Below the pieces are notes generated by a model, which had not been told where the DNA came from, searched no databases, and saw only the letters and a list, made by a program, of their open reading frames with translations. Made by a program: the position numbers and the translations under genes. DNA of 64,000 bases from positions 74,065,843-74,129,842 of the forward strand of contig CM076260.1 of assembly GCA_038380795.1 (NCBI GenBank), written 5' to 3'. Shown here piece after piece: positions 48,983 through 64,000 of the stretch (its first letter is position 1; each line of letters starts with the position of its first letter). The DNA is from Pyrocephalus nanus (taxonomy: Eukaryota; Chordata; Aves; Passeriformes; Tyrannidae).

Positions 48983-49012
48983 AATAAAGGGGATTTAAAA
49001 AAAAAAAAAAAA
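48983..49012 (+). repeat. AATAAA followed by 16-nt poly-A
   Basis: The hexamer and A run are separated by 8 nt, resembling the reverse-transcribed end of an RNA. The source element was not identified. Confidence 0.4.
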
Positions 49013-49620
49013 TCAAAGCTAAAATGTTCTCATAGTGCAGGTGGGGAAAAAATAATCAAAGGAGTTTAGAAACTGCTACCTACACCCACTGAAGAGTTCT
49101 TCTACATATAACAAATATTTAGGACCAAAGAGAGTTAACTTAACAGTTTCTGCTTGTTCATTAAATTATGACTGTGCAGAACACGTGCCCAGCACCACGT
49201 TACTTACTATTATGTTGTGGCTGGGGAAGGGGAAGTTAAGGGAAAATAAATATGCCTAATGTGACAGCTCAAACCTCGCTCTTTGCTATCGGGAACACCA
49301 TCAGCTGGACTCTAATCTCAGAAAACAGATTGTTATTACCCACAGCCCTTTGGCAAACATTACTGGTGTCCACAATCGTATTTTCCCTCCAGAAATATAT
49401 TCTCCTTGATGTCCAAGGATGTTGCCAAGTGCTCAAAGTAAAACAGTTCTTCTGAAGTATCTTTCAGTTCCGGTAACCCATGGCACAGCACCCACCAACA
49501 GCTAAGATTGCATTTTCCAGGTCTAGGGGTGGTTTAGTTTGTTGCTGTAGTGGTTGGTTGGGGTGTTTTTGACACATTCCCTATATCTTACTGCATGAAA
49601 AAGCTTCTGAGGATTGCAAC

Positions 49621-49657
49621 AGCAATTAATCAAGCAATTAATCAGCAATTAATCAAG
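49621..49657. repeat. AGCAATTAATCA short tandem, three copies
   Basis: Three near-perfect copies of an 11-12 bp unit containing ATTAAT, directly adjacent to each other. Confidence 0.8.
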
Positions 49658-51361
49658 CTCCAAAATTTTCTTCTGTTTTTTTTAGGTCTACCACCATGTC
49701 TTCTGCATTTATAAAATAAATTTATAAAGTTTGCTTACATAAAGCAATGTAAGCAAGACACATTTACAATGGAAGTGACTTGCCATAAGAGAGTTTTGAT
49801 AATTTTTTTGCTTGGTGCGTGGTTGACCCTTGCTTTCTTTAGGGAGTGAAATAACAGCTCACAGCCCAATGGAATATTTGGGCATTAGGCTTTTTATTTG
49901 TGAGTAGGAGTCAAATCTCTACATTTCAGTTATTCTGGATTCATATTTTATTTAAAAGCAAAAATAAAACTGAACCACATCAGCCCTTGAAACAAACCCA
50001 GGAGAGGAACTGGTTCCATGCTGGCAAACCACACTGACACGTACAGGCCCACAAGGAGTGCTGGATCCACATGGTGAATATTCAGAGATGAAATTTTACT
50101 TCCCGTCTCCAACCATTTGAAAGAAATACTAGTTTTCAGCGTAGACACTGCCCTGAAGCAGTGTGCCTTGTACCACTGCCTGTGTGTGACCCTGGCAAGT
50201 GTTAACTCACCCGTGTGTTTTACATCCCTCCCCACTGAGATGTGAGACATACCCTGCAAACTTTTAGCCATGTGAAGAGGCTGGTACTGGGCTTGTAGAC
50301 TGAATGAGCCAGTCACCTCTGCAAACATTTATCACCATTTTATATACAATGTAGTTACAGTAAATTCTCCACAAGATCCCATAAACTATTGTCAACAGAA
50401 GCTTAATCTCAAACTGCACATTTAAAAAGGAGGAAAATCCCCCAAATCCAGCAACTTACTACTAGAATACAGACAAGGAAACCAGCTCCTTGTTCAAGTT
50501 ATGAACACCTCATCTTTTGCAATGCACATCCATGAAGAGAAGAATAGATGAGATGCATCAACACCTGTCTTTCCTGAGGCAAACGCATTATGTATTCTTT
50601 CTCTCCCCACTTCATGTCCCTACCAAAGCAGACACTTATAGCATATTTTCATTTTGCATGTCCCATATTCCTTATTGGACCTTGAAACCTGCTTCTGCCA
50701 GCTTCTATCCACCCCCAACAGACAAGGTCAAGCAACTCTGATGCAGCAGACATTCCAGAGTGAACAAACAGGCTTAAATGCATTTGCAGTAATTATTTAC
50801 ATTCAAGCTTTACTTTAAATGTGAAAAACCCCAAACAACCTGATGATTTGAGACCTAGAGATCCATACCTCTACTCCCTTTCCCCCCAAGCAGATGACAT
50901 CCAAATCCAGGAAAGAGCCATGAATTTCTTCGAAGTCTTTGCTGGTCCATACTCATAAATTCCCACTAGGTATTTGCAAGTGCATGCAGCTATCTGCATG
51001 CCTGCAGGCAAGGTTCACGTGCTAGACTCCTGGAGTTTTCAGACTTTTCAAGTTTGCTATTGTCACTTGGCATTCTCATCTCTTTTTCGAAGCATTTGGC
51101 ATGCACAGAAATGGTCCTTTTTAGTCTGATTGTACCAATCAGTATGTCAGAGATGTGGTCTTTCCACTCCTGACCTTAGAGTGGTCAGCACAGCCAGATG
51201 TTTTACATAAAATAAATACAGACTGTCAGGTGGCTCCCTCTCAGATTTGCAAGTGCCTTTTTTGAGAAATGCTCAAGAGAAGCAATTCATCTTTCCCCAG
51301 TGCAGTGTTTGACTTTACTTTCCAAAATAATCCCCCTCCATATTGTGCTCAACAATGTGAT

Positions 51362-51440
51362 AATAAAAAAAAAAACAAACAAACAAACAAAACCCCAACA
51401 AAAAACCCATCCAAAATCAACCAAACAAAAAAAAAATACA
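51362..51440. repeat. A-rich (AAAC)n-like simple sequence
   Basis: Long A runs broken by C, with several AAAC units, on the plus strand. Confidence 0.75.
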
Positions 51441-52204
51441 AAACAAAAATCAGGTCTACACAGCATGGTTGCAAGTGCTACAAAGGCTTCTTCCTTGTTC
51501 AATGTAAAACAAAGATAGAGGAGAGGCTACTTTCACAAGAAGAGGTAAGAAGTTACACACCACTGAAGCATAGAAAAAGCTTCAAAGCGCTTTGGGATCA
51601 CGGCTGCTGCACTTAGGTTTCACCCTAACACACCGGCAAGAACCATCACCTCAGAGCAGAACTGAGCACAATTGGTACCCAAGCACCATGAAAGGTGCAC
51701 TAAGGCTGGGGACTCATCTGGAAATCCAGGCAACTTGTCCTGAACTAGCAGAACACAGACAAGCACACGCAGGAGGGACTTGACAAGAGTTGGCAGTGGC
51801 AGAAGCATAGCCAGTCAAATGCTTCCTTGATTACCAGGGTTATTATAAAGCTCATCAAAAAGTGGAAGGAAATTGTGTAGTATCTCATACAGGTTCTCAT
51901 CTGGAGACTACAATTCTTCTGTCATCTTTGAACGGCACGTAATTCTTTGGGAGCCACGTAAAACTGAGGAGCTCTCATTCAACCTTGCAAATCCTGTTTT
52001 AGGAGGACTTTGATTTTCCACCTCACATACCTGTCAAAAGTGGTGAAAAAACTAGATCTGACCCTATGTCCATCGGCACTCTTCAGAAAGCCTAGGCACA
52101 GTCCTGTTTTTGAGGGAGGAAATCACCAGGAAAATGATCACCACACCCAGGTAACTGTAGGCAGTCTAGAGAAAAAATAAAACCAGATCCTCCTCCAGAG
52201 CAGA

Positions 52205-52325
52205 AACAGCTCTCCAATTAAAAAAAAACACCACAAACCTACAACAACAGAAGAACTGAAACAAACAAAAAAATGCCTACCAAAACACCCACAACAAAAC
52301 AAAATACCCCCCACAAAAAAACCAA
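52205..52325. repeat. A/C-rich, nearly G- and T-poor tract
   Basis: About 120 bp made mostly of A and C on the plus strand. In the EGLN1 direction it reads as G/T-rich, matching the Gly/Phe/Trp/Val-rich conceptual frame that appears there by chance. Confidence 0.7.
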
Positions 52326-52624
52326 AATTCCACATAGCCCTTTATCAGGGGGCATTTATAAATTTGTTGCTACAGAGTAGTTTTAAAAGTTACAAAGATT
52401 ACAAATAACCACATAGCTTTCAAGAACCTTTATACATCATCTTTTTTAATTAGATTAGCTTTACAAGCAACTTGAGAGCTCTTTCATAATGAACACTGCT
52501 TTTGAAATTACACAACTTTATAGGCAACCTGTAAATGAATCCTGAATTTCTTCGCCTGCTATAGATAAAGGTCTCATATTTCACAGCCAGCTAACATCAT
52601 GAATAAAAATAGCATTATGAAGCT

Positions 52625-55059
52625 TTATTTTTAACCAGGACTAGACACATACAGATCATAAGACAGTTTAAAAAATAGTTTTAAAACAAGGACCTGCTTG
52701 GTGATGCTCAAGACCGAATATTCAACCGACATGAAATGAACAGTTTCTGAAGGACATGGAAGAAATGGCTGACCTGATTTGTTGACCCTGTTGTAATGAC
52801 TTACATGGAGTGAAAAATTAAGCACTTTTTAAACCTGTCCGGCAAGCACAAACCTACAGTGTGATTAGAATTTGATACGCTGTTTAACTGCAGCAGTTTG
52901 AATTACAGAGGGACTGAAATGAGTTTAAAGGCTTATGCTTACATTTCTAAAGTAAAAACAAACAAACCTCTGTTAAAAGTAGCACTAAAGAAGATGAAGT
53001 AGAAGAGGCGACTTTTTTGCTTGTTTCATTAGTAACCTAAATGCACTGCAGACCAGACAGTAATGAAGATTTGCACTCCTTGGCCAGGTTGGCAGAGGCA
53101 CTTACAGTAAAGTTATCCTGTCTGTTTTTCTGGGAAGAAAAGAGGAAAGAGGAAGAGAACTGTACAGGGCAAGAATTTACTAAAAAAAGGAAAAGCGAAA
53201 TCAAAACAAAACCAGGATTTCTGTTGGTTCTCCTAAATGATATACCAATACTGAATTTTTTCCCCCTTCTGTCAGTTTGTTACTAAACAATTAGCTTTTT
53301 CATGTTTTACATGAACAATAGTAATGTTTTTAATAAAAAATTACTGAGCTTTCCATAGAAAAGGTCTCTAATTGAATACAAACTATACAGATGCTAAAAC
53401 TGTCACAAGTTGTAATATATACAGAAATATTTCTGTACACTCACATTGTTTTGGCTAAGTAAGGAAATAAGGGACAGATAGAAAACTGCAGTGGGTAAGC
53501 TGATCAACTCCCAAACTCCTGTAAATATGAATGCTGTTCTTGATAGATTTGCTTTTGTTTTCTCAAGCTTTTAAAGCTCAGGAAAAATTAAGGAAAGAAG
53601 AAAAAAAATCAGTGTCAAAAATATCAACTTCTTAAAAATAAGAATATCAAAGTTTCTGCACATCTCACTTTTACTCTGTGATGCTCCCTCTCCTTGATAA
53701 AATGAAAACAATGTAAAAGAAAGTAAATGTTTTCTTACTAAATATATACCTCAGTATTTGTCAAAGGGCCGTGCCTTTTTGGGGAAATCCTTCAGCACAG
53801 TGAAAACTTGAAGATGTATTGCACAAGGAGCCTACAGAGTGATGCACTTCAGCTTCAGTGTGCTGACCATTTCCTTGATACTATATAATAGATCAAGGTG
53901 TCAACTTAGAGACTGCATGGGACACAAACATTTGAAAAAGAAATTAAAAAAAGGGAATTTTAGATATTCCATTAACTTATATACAAAGGAAAGAGGGGTG
54001 GCAAGTATTTTTTAGAAAAGGGAGAAAGCTCAAAAATTTCTGTCAAGTAAGTAAGGAGGTTCTGGGTACCTCTAATAGCCTAGGAAAGCCCTTGTATATT
54101 CTTGTAACGTGATGGTATTTACCAGGTCCCCAAAGCCAATGACAGCAACCGATAGTGTCAAGTTCACTTAGTGCCAGTCACTTAAAAAATAAAAAAAAAC
54201 CAAAAAAAAAAAAAAAAAAAAAAAAAGAAACCTAACAAAAATAAACTATAACAAAGAAGAAACAGAATTTTCCCCTCTGTGGATTCAACATATAAAACCA
54301 CAAACTGAACGTTACTAATAGCGAGATTTGCTTCTGTTAATAAGGTTCAAGAGAACATAGTCAAAAAAACAATACAGCAGCAATCTTTAAAAGTTAAGAT
54401 TAGTGTGAGATATGATATAAAACAATCAGGTTTTTAGCTGGTAATTAAAGTGCTCCTTTTCTGACTAAAGGTGTAAAGAAAATTAAAGTGATTATCAGTT
54501 ACTGGCAACCCTTACATTAAATTAGGTCTTTCATGGCAGAGGAGAACAGTATGAACAGTTTTACAAAAATAGATCCATGTTATTTTGGAGAATACTGTAA
54601 TTTTTTTCCTTTTTTTTTTCAGTTTTTCTTTTTTTTTAAGACTCAATTTTGATAAACTGTACCTGGTCATACAAAAATTACCCAAAATTCAAACTTTTAC
54701 CATATAAAAAAAGGGAGAGATGAAATGGATTCAGCTGGATGACAGGTCTGGCAAAATATAAGAATGGACAAATTCTACGTAGGGCACTTATTTATGTCCA
54801 GATGCATATGCTGTTCCTTACTGATTGCTTATCTTCTTCACATAAGCAGTCACAGGCCTGGAGTCACAATCACATAGTACAATGCTTCAGCAGTCAAAGA
54901 ACCTTCTATTTGATGCAACATTGAAACACTGTTTGCTTCCTTATTAAGATGTTGGTTTGTTGTTGATTTTCCTTTATCTTGTTATTCACATTCAAAAGTT
55001 AATAGATAGCATCAAGATTTATCAGGGAGAATAGCACAGGGAGTTGCTAAATCAAAGGC
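52625..55059 (-). other. EGLN1: Probable EGLN1 3'UTR (3' limit uncertain)
   Basis: AT-rich non-coding sequence follows the EGLN1 stop codon. A minus-strand AATAAA lies at about 52630-52625, giving a 2.4 kb 3'UTR, comparable with the long mammalian one. An A-rich run at 54184-54226 interrupts it. A more distal end near 49946 is also possible. Confidence 0.4.
54184..54226. repeat. Poly-A rich tract
   Basis: A runs including about 24 consecutive A after ACC. In the EGLN1 transcript this would be a U-rich tract in the 3'UTR. Confidence 0.8.

Positions 55060-64000
<8,941 letters not shown>

Larger units (their letters stand above)
49013..52620. other. Non-coding interval downstream of EGLN1
   Basis: No recognisable exon. 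It contains a threefold AGCAATTAATCA tandem (49621-49657) and A/C-rich simple sequence at 51362-51440 and 52210-52325. If EGLN1 uses a distal poly(A) site (for example minus-strand AATAAA near 49946), part of this would be 3'UTR. Confidence 0.4.

Overview
The window looks like nuclear DNA from a bird. Four vertebrate genes can be read exon by exon: RHOU, EXOC8, SPRTN and EGLN1. The proteins sit close to the human ones but are not identical. Introns are short. A CR1-type LINE 3' end, the typical avian retroposon, lies at about 55.86-56.07 kb. The species cannot be fixed from sequence alone.

Layout. Positions 1-1300: nothing recognisable. 1.3-8.8 kb: RHOU on the minus strand, complete in three coding exons (8509-8179, 7408-7350, 4317-3862), with a probable 2.5 kb 3'UTR and a CpG-island promoter. 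About 9.3-31 kb: non-coding interval with simple repeats, a GCTG-rich degenerate repeat field and one strong CTCF-like motif. 33.9-36.7 kb: EXOC8 on the minus strand, in two coding exons split by a 630 bp intron. 36.98-42.2 kb: SPRTN on the plus strand, five coding exons, head-to-head with EXOC8 across a 269 bp CpG-rich bidirectional promoter. 42.2-52.6 kb: non-coding, with an orphan CpG island at 48.66-48.90 kb. About 52.6-64 kb: EGLN1 on the minus strand, coding exons 5 to 2. Exon 1, which encodes the N-terminus and MYND finger, lies beyond the right edge.

Functions. RHOU is an atypical Rho GTPase. EXOC8 is the Exo84 subunit of the exocyst. SPRTN is the DNA-dependent protease for DNA-protein crosslinks. 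EGLN1 is the HIF prolyl hydroxylase PHD2. They are not one pathway. EXOC8-SPRTN-EGLN1 is a conserved vertebrate neighbourhood (human 1q42.2), while RHOU is about 2.6 Mb away in human, so the 9-31 kb interval may span a rearrangement junction.

I found no novel multi-gene system. The points most worth a second look are the EXOC8 intron where the human gene is, to my recollection, intronless; a decayed PCNA-binding motif and an alanine-rich insert in SPRTN; the orphan CpG island; and the CTCF-like site. All exon boundaries come from canonical GT/AG sites, preserved phase and remembered human proteins; no alignment could be run.
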